Positions 55,294 to 63,944 of a DNA stretch of 64,000 nucleotides are shown here, one piece after another. Location: the NCBI RefSeq assembly GCF_002160325.1, contig NZ_NFKJ01000009.1, forward strand, positions 49,550-113,549, in the 5' to 3' direction. This DNA is from Lachnoclostridium sp. An181. Its GTDB lineage: Bacteria; Bacillota; Clostridia; Lachnospirales; Lachnospiraceae. Every line of letters starts with the position of its first letter. Position 1 is the stretch's first letter. A program made the position numbers and the translations under genes. The notes under the pieces were generated by a model. That model ran no database searches. It saw only the letters and a list, made by a program, of their open reading frames with translations, and was not told the DNA's origin.

Positions 55294-56196
55294 TTATGTA
55301 TCTAACATATCCCAGTCGTCCCCTAAGACCCATCTGAGAGCGGAAAGTTTACCATTGAGCATTCCCCATTCAAAATCACTATATGGTCCAAGATTTTCTT
55401 CTCCGTACTTATCGATTACTTTCTGGGCAGATTCTAACGCACCTTTCCATATTTCCGGATTAACCGTTTCCATGCCAGTTTCAATTCGATAGCGCAAAGA
55501 CAGATGCCTATCAAACCATATTTTATCAAGAAAAACACCCACAGCATCGACAATTTCCTCTATGCTACGTGGTTCATCTTCATCATCACTTTCAGGAAGT
55601 TCCTCCATTAGCTTAACATCGGGAAGGCTTTTACTTAATTTGTATTCTTCTAAGCCAATGGTCAACTTTTCTAATGCAGCTTCAATGTTAGACATTTTCT
55701 GATTTTGGTTTGCAAAAAAGGCTAACTGCTCTTCTTTATTCATTTCAATTTCAAGAAATTCCATACGAATTCCATAATTCGACGGCGAATTTAACAAGGT
55801 TGCAAGTCTCTCCAAATGATAGATTTGTACATCTATATTTTCATCGATTTCAGTTAATTCTTTTCGTTCAGACAATCTTAACTCCTGATTCGTAACAAAT
55901 ACAATACCATTTGCATTGTTCTTTTTTACTCCTTCTAAATCGTGTTCGAATTTCGATTTAATATCTGAAAAACACTGCTGCCCTCTGGGAAAGTAAACTG
56001 CTCCAACCCATTTTGTTCCATTATCAGTTAAAATCATATCTTTCAAACCATCTCTGCCACCTAATGGATGAGATGGATCAATATTTCTAAATCCATCACT
56101 AAGCAACACTACCGCTGCCAATCGCTCTGCCGGTGCTTGTCCTTTATCCCAATCTAATAATCTATGCCAAGTTTCTCGTCCATCGTTTCTTCTCAT
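55294..56196 (-). CDS. Restriction-endonuclease-like N-terminal domain protein
   Basis: A 300-residue acidic protein. Residues 1-140 resemble a nuclease-like domain often fused to defence ATPases: HPLGGRDGLKDMI (44-55) and KWVGAVYFPRGQQCFSDIKSKFEHDLEGV, then GIVFVTNQELRLSER. The usual E-x-K step is replaced by GAVYF, so catalysis is uncertain. The C-terminal half is helical and unrecognised. The ATG at 56196 follows AAAAGGAG; a TGATATAAT extended -10 box lies about 40 bases upstream. First gene of the unit with the HNH/DnaB-like gene. Confidence 0.7.
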   Translation of the reverse strand: MRRNDGRETWHRLLDWDKGQAPAERLAAVVLLSDGFRNIDPSHPLGGRDGLKDMILTDNGTKWVGAVYFPRGQQCFSDIKSKFEHDLEGVKKNNANGIVFVTNQELRLSERKELTEIDENIDVQIYHLERLATLLNSPSNYGIRMEFLEIEMNKEEQLAFFANQNQKMSNIEAALEKLTIGLEEYKLSKSLPDVKLMEELPESDDEDEPRSIEEIVDAVGVFLDKIWFDRHLSLRYRIETGMETVNPEIWKGALESAQKVIDKYGEENLGPYSDFEWGMLNGKLSALRWVLGDDWDMLDT

Positions 56197-56300
56197 GTAT
56201 CTGCTCCTTTTATAGCACAATTTATCTATGAATATTATATCAGATTGCCCAGCAAAATAAATATTCCAGATAGACAAAATTTCAAATTCACTTTGTATCA

Positions 56301-56338
56301 AAATAAAAATGGCGAAGTGCTTATCGTAACACTCCGCC
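56301..56338 (-). terminator. Terminator between abiF-like gene and the downstream unit
   Basis: GGCGAAGTG/CACTCCGCC stem (56311-56319, 56330-56338) is followed on the minus strand by ATTTTTATTTTG. A second hairpin, CCTAACC/GGTTAGG with inner AGCAT/ATGCT, lies at 56344-56376. Confidence 0.8.
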
Positions 56339-56409
56339 GAAAGCCTAACCGGTTTGAGCATAAATGCTTGGTTAGGTCTACTTTGTTATTATATTCAGTA
56401 TAACGGATT

Positions 56410-57318
56410 TTAAACACTCAAATGTGCTTTCCAATCTGTCGGTAAATTCATTGCCACAAGACTGATTACGCTGCTGTTATTTTGAATCAGCTTATCAAAT
56501 TCGTCTACAAATATAATCCATTCCTCATCTGATGATCTCAGATATTTCATCGCCAATAAAATTTGATATAACCCATTATGTGCTGGCGGAGGTGTGATTT
56601 TATCCACATCGAGAATTTCCGGTGTAGTATGTATTGTTCGATTATAAATACGGGAATTGTGAGCACACATATTGCGTAATACAGAAACCCCCTGCACCCA
56701 AGAAGCAAGCATTTTCTGTGATGGATTTACCAAATTTCCCTTTTTTGATTTGTACTGGTAATTAGCTGCCAATATTGAATATGAGCTTCCAGCGCCTGTT
56801 TTCAAGTTTTTAATTATCTTCGATAACGTCCCAAAAGAAAGAACTTCTACTGCTGCCCATACAGGCACTCCACCATCATGATTGTCAAAATTATGTTTGA
56901 TAAATACATCATTAGAACGAGCAATTTCTGATGCTATTGTAGACATATTCTGCCAATACAGCTTTTTCTCCTTGAAGATTGATGAATCTTGCAAAATCAG
57001 CGCATCTCCATGTACAAGTAATGCTTCCACCAATCGTACTCTCAAAGCCACTTCAATCTTAGAAATCATTGAAAAAATCAACACAGATAATTCCTGATCG
57101 AACTGATACAACTTTAAAATGTCTTCAAATTTGGTTCCTGGAACATACTTTTTTGTAACATTATCATATAGATGAAACGAATATCCTCGTAAACGATAAA
57201 ATCCAATTGATTTTAATGCCTTTTCTACATCTCCTCTAGAAATTATCGTCATTCCTGCATCAATATACGATTGTACCTGCTGTGTTATTGTTAATAATTG
57301 TTTTGGATATTGATACAT
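56410..57318 (-). CDS. Abi_2/AbiF-like HEPN abortive infection protein
   Basis: A 302-residue Abi_2 (AbiD/AbiF) family protein: YPKQLLTITQQVQSYIDAGM at the start, LKSIGFYRLRGYSFHLYD and FDQELSVLIFSMISKIEVALRVRLVEALL. Near the C-terminus RNMCAHNSRIYNR carries the R-N-x3-H signature of HEPN ribonucleases. Members block phage growth by RNA cleavage, and some are held back by a small RNA encoded in front of the gene. The ATG at 57318 follows GAGGTG; a longer frame overlaps the small RNA and is rejected. Confidence 0.88.
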   Translation of the reverse strand: MYQYPKQLLTITQQVQSYIDAGMTIISRGDVEKALKSIGFYRLRGYSFHLYDNVTKKYVPGTKFEDILKLYQFDQELSVLIFSMISKIEVALRVRLVEALLVHGDALILQDSSIFKEKKLYWQNMSTIASEIARSNDVFIKHNFDNHDGGVPVWAAVEVLSFGTLSKIIKNLKTGAGSSYSILAANYQYKSKKGNLVNPSQKMLASWVQGVSVLRNMCAHNSRIYNRTIHTTPEILDVDKITPPPAHNGLYQILLAMKYLRSSDEEWIIFVDEFDKLIQNNSSVISLVAMNLPTDWKAHLSV

Positions 57319-57333
57319 AAAACACCTCATAAA

Positions 57334-57388
57334 TGAAAAAGTCCCACCGGGTTGCGCATGAAAATCAGAGGCGTGGTGGGTTCTGTTG
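57334..57388 (-). ncRNA. Small RNA upstream of the AbiF-like gene, possible RNA antitoxin
   Basis: From a start near 57388 the transcript contains CCCACC (57375-57380) pairing with GGTGGG (57343-57348), followed by ACTTTTTC, a terminator-like end 16 bases before the abiF start. Length about 55 nt. Comparable small RNAs act as antitoxins of AbiF-type proteins; it could also act as an attenuator that sets abiF expression. Confidence 0.6.
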
Positions 57389-57393
57389 CTATC

Positions 57394-57421
57394 ATTATAC
57401 AACTTTAAATTCGATTGTCAA
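57394..57421 (-). promoter_or_regulatory. Near-consensus promoter of the small RNA / abiF
   Basis: TTGACA (57416-57421) and TATAAT (57394-57399) on the minus strand, 16 bases apart: both boxes match the consensus exactly. Confidence 0.85.
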
Positions 57422-57693
57422 GAATTCTTTCTCCAAAAAATACAAGTTCCCCTTGTTTCCTGACGTGCACATCTGTATCAATCCCTTCGCATCATTCATT
57501 GCCCTCTTGTTGTCCTCTTTCAAATTATTTTATCCGATCCTTCAATTTGATGCTACATTTTTCATACTCTTGTATTGTCGTTTTCTCTGCTACCTCTCTC
57601 AAAATATAGTATCGTGTCCGAGAAACGATGCGCCTCTCCTTTCTATCCTCCATGTCTGCATTACCCATTTTTTTCATATCGTTTCACCCAATT

Positions 57694-57923
57694 TCAAATC
57701 TGATGATAAAAGCAATTATACTTCAAGGCTTTTGAATAATGTCTGTTTGTTTTTGATCCTAGCAATCTTTCTAGTCCTTCTCTTATAGATTCTCGTCCAC
57801 TCCCAAACATTTTTCTTGTCTGTACCACATATTTGTACAGCTTTTTTGCTAATTTCTCCGTTCAAATACTGTTCCACAATCTTTAACTTTCTCTACTGCA
57901 CTAATTTTGCTTTTTCTAGACAT
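57694..57923 (-). pseudogene. IS3-family (IS150-like) OrfA remnant, frameshifted
   Basis: Read on the minus strand the start MSRKSKISAVEKVK continues, after a frameshift, as IVEQYLNGEISKKAVQ, GTDKKNVWEWTRIY and, after a second shift, REGLERLLGS. This is the helix-turn-helix of an IS3/IS150 OrfA. No OrfB is left. The rest of 57425-58177 holds no gene I can support. Confidence 0.65.
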
Positions 57924-58177
57924 TCTCCAAGTAAGTTTTTACATTTTAATGCCCCACTAGAGGGTCGCATATCAAAGTCCTTACTATTCCAAATGGGGAA
58001 AGTATGGACTTTTTTAGCAATAAACACGGTGATTTATTTTCAATATCCAGAAAATCAAGAAATTAAGACTAAGTTTTCCTTAAATCTGTGATGTTGCACA
58101 CAGCGGGCAGTTTATATTTCTAATAACGCAACGGACATACATCCATATTTTTACAGATAGCTGTACGCCCGTTACTT

Positions 58178-59224
58178 TTAGTCTCTCAAATAGGGATTGA
58201 TATAATTCTTCCAAATATTTTTTACAACATCTTCTATAGTCATATTTTCCTGGCTACTGGTGAACGATAACTGAGCTGATAAATACAAATTTCCCGCTAT
58301 TTCTTTAGCTGTATACATACCATTCCATGATCTAACTCCACCACTAAAGGAATGAAAGTCTGTAGAAATACCAGTATTCATTGTTCCCCAACTCTGATCC
58401 ATAAACACTCTTAAATTTCTGATTAATTTTCCTGCTTTATAAAACTGATAAAAATAATTCCTGGAGTCGTTTTTCTCTATCACTACCTGAAAGTATGGGG
58501 ATTGTATTTCCAACTCTGCACATAAATCGGACATAATATTATTAACTTCCTGGAAACTTTGTGACATAAGCTGATTGATTTCGAAATCACTTGCCCTTGT
58601 CTTTTCTATTTGACCTGAAATACCGAGAGAATCAAAGAGTGAGGATGTTGTAGTTCTGTTATTTTGTGCTGTTGGAACAGGAACTATCAAATTTTTTTCT
58701 TTCAATTTCGTTTCGATTGCAACAGGAATATCCCCCATAGCTGGATTATTCATATCAGCAACTTTATCCAGAAATGTTGCCACATTAGCTGAGATATTCT
58801 GTGCCCTCTTTAAATCTTCGCCCAATCCACCTATATTCTGAAATTGTATTCCCTTTAAACTTTCATTTAATTTTTCATATTCATTCTGCCAGTATTTTAC
58901 ATATTCTGCCCGAATGGCTGGTTTATATATTCCAGAATTAATTACTGCGGGGAATATCTTTTCGCTATAATTTCTGTCACGCATAACTTCTAAGACTTCA
59001 TACAAACAATTAGAGGATTTTAAATATGCGTTTGAAATAAGCAAGATTGTATAATCCATTTGCGGTATGGACTGCATATATTCTTTAATACTGCTCCAAG
59101 TACCAATATCAATCTTATCCCGATGAAGATTAATCGTATTATTTTTCGCCAGTGCAGTTTCAATGTTTTCAGCTATTTCTTCATCAGCCCAACAATATGA
59201 CAAAAAAATTTCAAATTTTTTCAC
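58178..59224 (-). CDS. TIR domain protein
   Basis: A 348-residue protein with an N-terminal TIR domain (1-135): FEIFLSYCWADEEIAENIETAL, DYTILLISNAYLKSSNCLYEVLEVM with the likely NADase Glu76. The C-terminal 200 residues are unrecognised and may sense the trigger. No STING, SAVED, Thoeris or Argonaute partner lies beside it. It starts with GTG. TIR proteins in such islands often deplete NAD+ on infection; that role here is inferred. Confidence 0.85.
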   Translation of the reverse strand: MKKFEIFLSYCWADEEIAENIETALAKNNTINLHRDKIDIGTWSSIKEYMQSIPQMDYTILLISNAYLKSSNCLYEVLEVMRDRNYSEKIFPAVINSGIYKPAIRAEYVKYWQNEYEKLNESLKGIQFQNIGGLGEDLKRAQNISANVATFLDKVADMNNPAMGDIPVAIETKLKEKNLIVPVPTAQNNRTTTSSLFDSLGISGQIEKTRASDFEINQLMSQSFQEVNNIMSDLCAELEIQSPYFQVVIEKNDSRNYFYQFYKAGKLIRNLRVFMDQSWGTMNTGISTDFHSFSGGVRSWNGMYTAKEIAGNLYLSAQLSFTSSQENMTIEDVVKNIWKNYINPYLRD

Positions 59225-59516
59225 CCTTTTTATTTCTTACCTTCCCTCGGCGCCTAGATAGAACATTACATCAAAACACCCGAAAACTTTGTTTACAAAT
59301 ATAGAAACACCGTTTACAAATGAAATTGTACTGGCGACGACCATTTTCTCCTAGAAAAAAGGAGCATTTCTCACTCCGGCTCATAAACAGGCCTGTCCCA
59401 AAGTATGCCGTTTACACATTTTCTTGTACAGGATGAACAATTTGCGTTTACTGAACTTCTTTTAACACAGGGTAATACAAAACATTTTATTTAAGTGAAA
59501 CAACATCCCTCCATCC
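59225..59516. other. Non-coding boundary of the defence island
   Basis: No gene fits. GTTTACAAAT is repeated at 59291-59300 and 59312-59321 (21-base step), with a looser GTTTACACAT near 59410. This could be a regulator site or an end of older mobile DNA. Confidence 0.4.
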
Positions 59517-60347
59517 CTACTTCCCAGGTGCGAGAGGTCCATAGTAATAGCTTGCTGTTGCGCCGCCGTCAATCAGAAACGTGGAGCCGGTAATAAATGC
59601 TCCTTTATCACTCATCAGAAGTTCTGCCACATTTGCAATTTCATCTGCAGTTCCCGGCCGCCCTGCCGGACAATTGGCAAACATATTCTTGTAGAAATCA
59701 CCACGCGGTCCATTGAATTCGTCAAGAGCCAGAGGCGTCACAACAATTCCCGGAGCAATGGCATTGAGCCGCGCGCCTCTTTGTCCCCATTTAACGGATT
59801 CTGCCATCACTCGCTTTTCATTGCAGCGTTTCGCCATCTGGTAAGCGTGCAGGGTATCCCGGATATTTTCCGGTTGCAACAACGGGAGATTTAATAATTC
59901 TTCTGTCGGTGTAGTTGCCAACAATTCGTCTTCTTGGGCTGTCAGGGCTGGCATACGCCAGCCGGACTGACTGGAAATGGTAACACCCACACCGCCTTTT
60001 TTGATGATCTTTCCCACTTCTTCCAGCAAAACTGCAGTTCCATACAAGTCCACTTTCAAAATCGTTTCAATTGACGCCTGGCTTGGGGAAACGCCAGCTG
60101 CATTGACCAGCATGGAAACTTCGCCGAAACTCTGCGCCTTTTCAATCAGTTTCATAATGGATTCACGGGAAGACAAATCCATTTCTACAGGCACCGTATC
60201 AAAACCAGCACCGTTCATTGTTTGAGAGATCATCTCTGCATTTTCCAGTTTTTTATCACCTATAACAATCTTCATTCCATAACCCATTCTTCTGGCAATC
60301 GCCATACCGATCTGACCGGCACCTGTTAAAATCATGACGTTGTTCAT
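59517..60347 (-). CDS. SDR family NAD(P)-dependent oxidoreductase
   Basis: A 276-residue short-chain dehydrogenase. Cofactor site TGAGQIG (8-14), NAAG, the catalytic Ser in TISSQSGW, the YxxxK pair in YQMAKRCNEK and a C-terminal GSTFLIDGGAT loop are present. A long insert between the serine and tyrosine (about 30 residues) is unusual and may shape the substrate pocket. The substrate is unknown. It follows the flavodoxin gene by 80 bases, so both may belong to one LysR-controlled unit. Confidence 0.93.
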   Translation of the reverse strand: MNNVMILTGAGQIGMAIARRMGYGMKIVIGDKKLENAEMISQTMNGAGFDTVPVEMDLSSRESIMKLIEKAQSFGEVSMLVNAAGVSPSQASIETILKVDLYGTAVLLEEVGKIIKKGGVGVTISSQSGWRMPALTAQEDELLATTPTEELLNLPLLQPENIRDTLHAYQMAKRCNEKRVMAESVKWGQRGARLNAIAPGIVVTPLALDEFNGPRGDFYKNMFANCPAGRPGTADEIANVAELLMSDKGAFITGSTFLIDGGATASYYYGPLAPGK

Positions 60348-60427
60348 TTGTTATTCCTCCTATCGTAATCCATCTTTTGTCTTTCATATTTTTCAATTGG
60401 TAATTTGTTCTTCTCTACAGTGCAGTA

Positions 60428-60943
60428 TCAAACAGACTTTTGGGCCCAAGATACAACCTTACTCTCTGATTTTGACGCATCTGCTCCGTGAATCGAAAGA
60501 CCTGCCCCAAAAGATGCCCCTTTACAAATTTTTTTCAGTTCACTCTCACAAGAACCAAGACCACTGCCCTCGTGGGTCATGACTGCCATTACTTTTTTAC
60601 CCGAAAAGTCCAATCGCTCCAACTGCGTAAATATGGCACATGGAAAAGTTCCCCACCAGCAAGGCCCGCAGACGAAAATATTGTCGTAATCTTTAACATT
60701 ATCAAGATATTTTTTCAATTCCGGTCTTGCACCGCTGCGAAGTTCCTGTTGTGCTTCTTCTATACAGACATAATAATCTGCTGCATATTCCTTGACTGTT
60801 TCCACTTCAAAAAGGTCACCGCCCACGGCCTTCTGAATGAACTCTGCAACAATCTCGGTATTTCCTTTGGTAAGATTTCGGATGCTGCCATTCCAGTAGT
60901 TTTCACCCTTACGGGAATAATAGATAATCAGATTTTTCGCCAT
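60428..60943 (-). CDS. Flavodoxin-like protein
   Basis: A 171-residue flavodoxin_4-type protein: NLIIYYSRKGENYWNGSIRNLTKGNTEIVAEFI holds the FMN phosphate loop, followed by FVCGPCWWGTFPCAIFTQLERLDFSGKKVMAVMTHEGSGLGSC in outline. It likely serves as electron carrier or quinone reductase. AGGAGG precedes the start. It is upstream of the SDR gene and downstream of a LysR gene on the same strand. Confidence 0.92.
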   Translation of the reverse strand: MAKNLIIYYSRKGENYWNGSIRNLTKGNTEIVAEFIQKAVGGDLFEVETVKEYAADYYVCIEEAQQELRSGARPELKKYLDNVKDYDNIFVCGPCWWGTFPCAIFTQLERLDFSGKKVMAVMTHEGSGLGSCESELKKICKGASFGAGLSIHGADASKSESKVVSWAQKSV

Positions 60944-61307
60944 AATAGTTTCCTCCTATTGTTTTTCCCATCTCATAAACTTTCTCAAAAATTACTCATT
61001 TTCTGTATTTTCATTTTAGGTATTTCTGACAGAAAGAACAATTCGGATTCCCAGGCAATTTCATAAGAAAAACTTATAGAGCAAAGTGGGCAATCCCACT
61101 TCACCTCCCCTTCCCCTCACTCATGAGGGGCCCTCTACTTTGCGCGCCGCCGCAATACCGCAAAGCGGAAAGTACCCTTATTGCGGCATGCGCATCCTGC
61201 CCGGAGGGAATTCTTCTATAGGAAATCCATCGGATTTTTCTTATAGAAGAACAAAAAAGACCGTTTCTGCGTCTTTACAGATACGGTCTTAATCTTGCTT
61301 ATCCTGT
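60944..61307. other. GC-rich structured intergenic block
   Basis: No gene is supported. 61081-61200 is GC-rich with a GTGGG/CCCAC hairpin and GCCGCAATA/TATTGCGGC arms around an inner CCGC/GCGG; 61211-61252 is another hairpin (TTCTTCTATAG/CTTATAGAAGAA). It resembles a short palindromic extragenic repeat. Confidence 0.5.
61252..61290 (-). terminator. Terminator after the LysR gene
   Basis: AAGACCGT/ACGGTCTT stem (61257-61264, 61283-61290) followed on the minus strand by TTTTTTGTTC. Confidence 0.85.
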
Positions 61308-62204
61308 TTATTCTTTCCGGCCCTCTAAAAACCTGGATTTTAGCATGTCTGCAAAATCCTCGATATAATAGCCTGAATTATCTGCTTTCCAAAAAGCACA
61401 ATAAGTACGTTTGATGGGGTTCCCTCTGCGAGTTAAAAGCAATCGGCTTAGTGCTGGTGCAAAGCTCGGTTCATTTTTCCCGCCCTCTACCGGCATAAAT
61501 CCATTTCCGCCAATTACCAGAAGACGTGCGTCCTCTAAATTTTCTGCGAACTGGAAATCTCCTTGGATTCCCACGATCTCGCGATAATATCTCTGTTCCG
61601 TCTCCTGCTGTTCAGGAGATGCCACCAAAATGCAGGGAATGTTTTTCAAATCATCTATTTCTACACATTCCAGAGATGCAATCGGATTTCGCGCTGCAAT
61701 CTCTATGTAACACTCACTTGTTGCCAGAATAAAGTTTGTATATTCATCTGAAAATGCTCTCCGCTGGTCGCTAAGTATCAGATCAACCCCTCCGTCCCTC
61801 AGAGCCTCATATAACTCTTCATGGGTTCCGTTTATAATCTGTACAGAAACATCCGGGTATTTTTCCGAAAATTCCGCAACAGCCAGGCGAAATTCCTGTC
61901 CGCTGTAACATTTCAGATATCCAATACGAAGTTCTGCTCGATCCTTATTTGCGATACGAACAGTTTCATTGCAAAGTCGTTCAAAATCTGCAAGCAATAC
62001 CATACTTTTCCGATAAAAATACTCGCCCGCTGGTGTTAAAGAAATTTTTCTGTTTTCGCGGTTCAGAAGTTTTACTCCCAGTTCATGTTCTAACGCCTGA
62101 ATCTGCTGCGACATTGCAGATTGTGAGATGAAACATTCTTCAGCTGCTTCCGTGAAACTTTGACATCGAACTACTGCCTGAAAATATTTCATTTGTTTTA
62201 TCAC
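61308..62204 (-). CDS. LysR family transcriptional regulator
   Basis: A 298-residue LysR protein: winged helix-turn-helix (1-60: MKYFQAVVRCQSFTEAAEECFISQSAMSQQIQALEHELG in outline) and a periplasmic-binding-like effector domain (about 90-290). The start may be GTG at 62204 or the ATG at 62192; neither has a strong ribosome binding site. It lies upstream of the flavodoxin and SDR genes with a terminator between, and is the likely regulator of both. Confidence 0.92.
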   Translation of the reverse strand: MIKQMKYFQAVVRCQSFTEAAEECFISQSAMSQQIQALEHELGVKLLNRENRKISLTPAGEYFYRKSMVLLADFERLCNETVRIANKDRAELRIGYLKCYSGQEFRLAVAEFSEKYPDVSVQIINGTHEELYEALRDGGVDLILSDQRRAFSDEYTNFILATSECYIEIAARNPIASLECVEIDDLKNIPCILVASPEQQETEQRYYREIVGIQGDFQFAENLEDARLLVIGGNGFMPVEGGKNEPSFAPALSRLLLTRRGNPIKRTYCAFWKADNSGYYIEDFADMLKSRFLEGRKE

Positions 62205-62228
62205 TTTGTCTTGTCATCTCCATTCATT

Positions 62229-63002
62229 TCATTCTTGTCCTTTTCCATACCTGTTCTTTTGTCCCCGTTCTTGTCCGTTCCCATGGTTTTCTTCATTCCC
62301 ACCGCCGGTTTCTGTATCATCAGTAACACTGTTTTCATCACCAGTTAAAGTTTGGATCAAATCCCAAATTTCCCGCATAGGCATATTTTGAATTTCTTCT
62401 ACGGTAATGGATGGATCAAGTTTCTGTAACTCTAAAAATGCACGGTATTTGCCATAGGAAAGCCCCAGGTCGTTGGCCACTTCCGTTTCTTCTGGACTTA
62501 TAGAATAACAGTAGGCATTTTTTTCTCCGGAAGTACAGGATTGAACACCGGAAAGTATTTGTGCGGCCTGATCTGAATCTTCTCCAGCAACGACAACGGT
62601 CAAAATCCCATCATTTGACAACAGCGCAGACACCTCTTCATTCTCCAAAATCTGATTCACTGCCTCGGAATATTCCAGATTCCATACATCAATGGAGCTC
62701 ACCAGCTCCTTCCCGTCATCATTCCAGCCTTTTGCAGAAATTATCCTGTCAAATCGGTTGACACTCAGTTCAATGGACGGATTAATATCCATGCTGATTT
62801 CCGCAGTAGGGGTGAAGTACAGCCAGTACCCTCCAAGAAAAAGAAGAAACATACAGGCAGCGGTCGGGAGAAAAATTCTAAATCTTGCTTTTTTTATCCG
62901 TTTATAGTCGGTTGTTTTCCGAAAGACATATTCCTTTGTCTTTTGTTTTAATTCCTCTGCGGCCTGTACCTGATCCAGTGCTTTTTTCAGGCTGTCATTC
63001 AT
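62229..63002 (-). CDS. RsgI-like membrane anti-sigma factor
   Basis: A 257-residue protein with a cytosolic N-terminus, one membrane helix (about 46-64), then an extracellular domain starting AEISMDINPSIELSVNRFDRIISAKGWNDDG, the hallmark of RsgI-type anti-sigma factors, and a Gly/Asn/Glu-rich tail. It should hold the ECF sigma factor inactive until an outside signal arrives. The ATG at 63002 follows GGAGG and overlaps the sigma gene by 8 bases. Confidence 0.85.
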   Translation of the reverse strand: MNDSLKKALDQVQAAEELKQKTKEYVFRKTTDYKRIKKARFRIFLPTAACMFLLFLGGYWLYFTPTAEISMDINPSIELSVNRFDRIISAKGWNDDGKELVSSIDVWNLEYSEAVNQILENEEVSALLSNDGILTVVVAGEDSDQAAQILSGVQSCTSGEKNAYCYSISPEETEVANDLGLSYGKYRAFLELQKLDPSITVEEIQNMPMREIWDLIQTLTGDENSVTDDTETGGGNEENHGNGQERGQKNRYGKGQE

Positions 63003-63477
63003 CTTCTTCACCTCCCAATTTTTCTCGGATTAATTGTTTAGAACGGTTCAGGAGCGTATAAACCGTATTTACATTTTTCCCCAGAATCCGGCTGATCTGC
63101 GGGGCTGTATACCCTTCATAATAATACAAGTACACGACATCCTTATATTTTTGTGGAAGTGACAAGACTGTTTCTAAAACTTCCCGGTAATCAGGCGGCA
63201 TTTCAGCCGGCTGTTCCATAATTTCATCCAACGAGACAGTACGATTGCGGAAAAAACTTTTGAGTAAATCTTTACAGGCATTTATGGTAACGCGGATAAG
63301 CCAGGCTTTTTCATGTTCCTCATTTTCAAATGACACAGAACTAAGAGCATATTTCAAAAAAACAGTCTGAAATATGTCCTCGGTATCCGCATAATTTTTC
63401 AAATGAATCATACAAAGCCGCCGCACCATATTAGCGTACTGTTCGACTGCCCGGTTAATCTCCTGTTCACTCCGCAT
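62995..63477 (-). CDS. ECF sigma factor (RNA polymerase sigma-70 family)
   Basis: A 160-residue extracytoplasmic-function sigma factor: region 2 (about 10-80: DTEDIFQTVFLKYA, EEHEKAWLIRVTINACKDLL) and region 4 (about 105-155: YKDVVYLYYYEGYTAPQISRIL, NVNTVYTLLNRSKQLIREKL). It overlaps its anti-sigma gene, a normal sigma/anti-sigma pair. It follows the secreted repeat protein by 14 bases, so all three form one operon. Confidence 0.93.
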   Translation of the reverse strand: MRSEQEINRAVEQYANMVRRLCMIHLKNYADTEDIFQTVFLKYALSSVSFENEEHEKAWLIRVTINACKDLLKSFFRNRTVSLDEIMEQPAEMPPDYREVLETVLSLPQKYKDVVYLYYYEGYTAPQISRILGKNVNTVYTLLNRSKQLIREKLGGEEDE

Positions 63478-63491
63478 CGTATCCTCACCTG

Positions 63492-63887
63492 CTATTTTCT
63501 ATCTGTCTTATCCGCCTCATAATCTTTATTCTGCCCTCGTCTGGCAGTATGGTCACAAATGCCATCCCTGTCAGGATCCGCATAGCGCCCTCTGTTTCCT
63601 GCATGATCGCAGATGCCATCATTATCCTGGTCCACATAATTTCCGCCGCAGTCATTTTGCAAAGGGCGCTCTTTTTGATTCCTGCCACAATTGTCACAAA
63701 TACCATCTACATTGGCATCCACATGCTGGCAATCATTTCCCCAGTAGTCACAAACTCCGTCTCCATTGCCATCTGCAAAGTTTGTTCCAGTTCCCGGCTC
63801 TGCTGTAAAAGCTTTCGTTGCTCCACCAGCCAATACCACAGCAGCCAACAAAACACCAGCTAATGTTCTTTTCATCATTTTACCCAT
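63492..63887 (-). CDS. Secreted protein with Asp-rich DxDGICD repeats
   Basis: A 131-residue protein: signal peptide (about 1-29, TKAFTAEP) then repeats DGNGDGVCDYWGNDC, DANVDGICDNCG, DQDNDGICDHAG and DPDRDGICDHTA. The aspartates resemble calcium-binding loops of type 3 thrombospondin or EF-hand-like repeats, and each loop has a Cys that may pair or bind metal. Its role is unknown; being first in the operon with the sigma/anti-sigma pair, it may act in sensing. GGAGG precedes the ATG at eight bases. Confidence 0.8.
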   Translation of the reverse strand: MGKMMKRTLAGVLLAAVVLAGGATKAFTAEPGTGTNFADGNGDGVCDYWGNDCQHVDANVDGICDNCGRNQKERPLQNDCGGNYVDQDNDGICDHAGNRGRYADPDRDGICDHTARRGQNKDYEADKTDRK

Positions 63888-63906
63888 ACGTCATTCCTCC
63901 TCGTAT

Positions 63907-63944
63907 AATAAGTTTGTAAGCATAAAACAGCTTACAGACTTATT
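63907..63944. promoter_or_regulatory. 14-bp inverted repeat upstream of the sigma operon
   Basis: AATAAGTTTGTAAG/CTTACAGACTTATT around a 10-base loop, one mismatch, lies between the window edge and the ribosome binding site of the Asp-rich repeat gene. It could be an operator, or a terminator on the plus strand since TTCTTTTTT follows. Confidence 0.45.

Noticed and set aside
57333..57788. 151-codon plus-strand frame over the abiF promoter region
   Set aside because: It covers the small RNA, a consensus promoter on the other strand and the IS3 remnant, and shows only an AT-rich hydrophobic composition.
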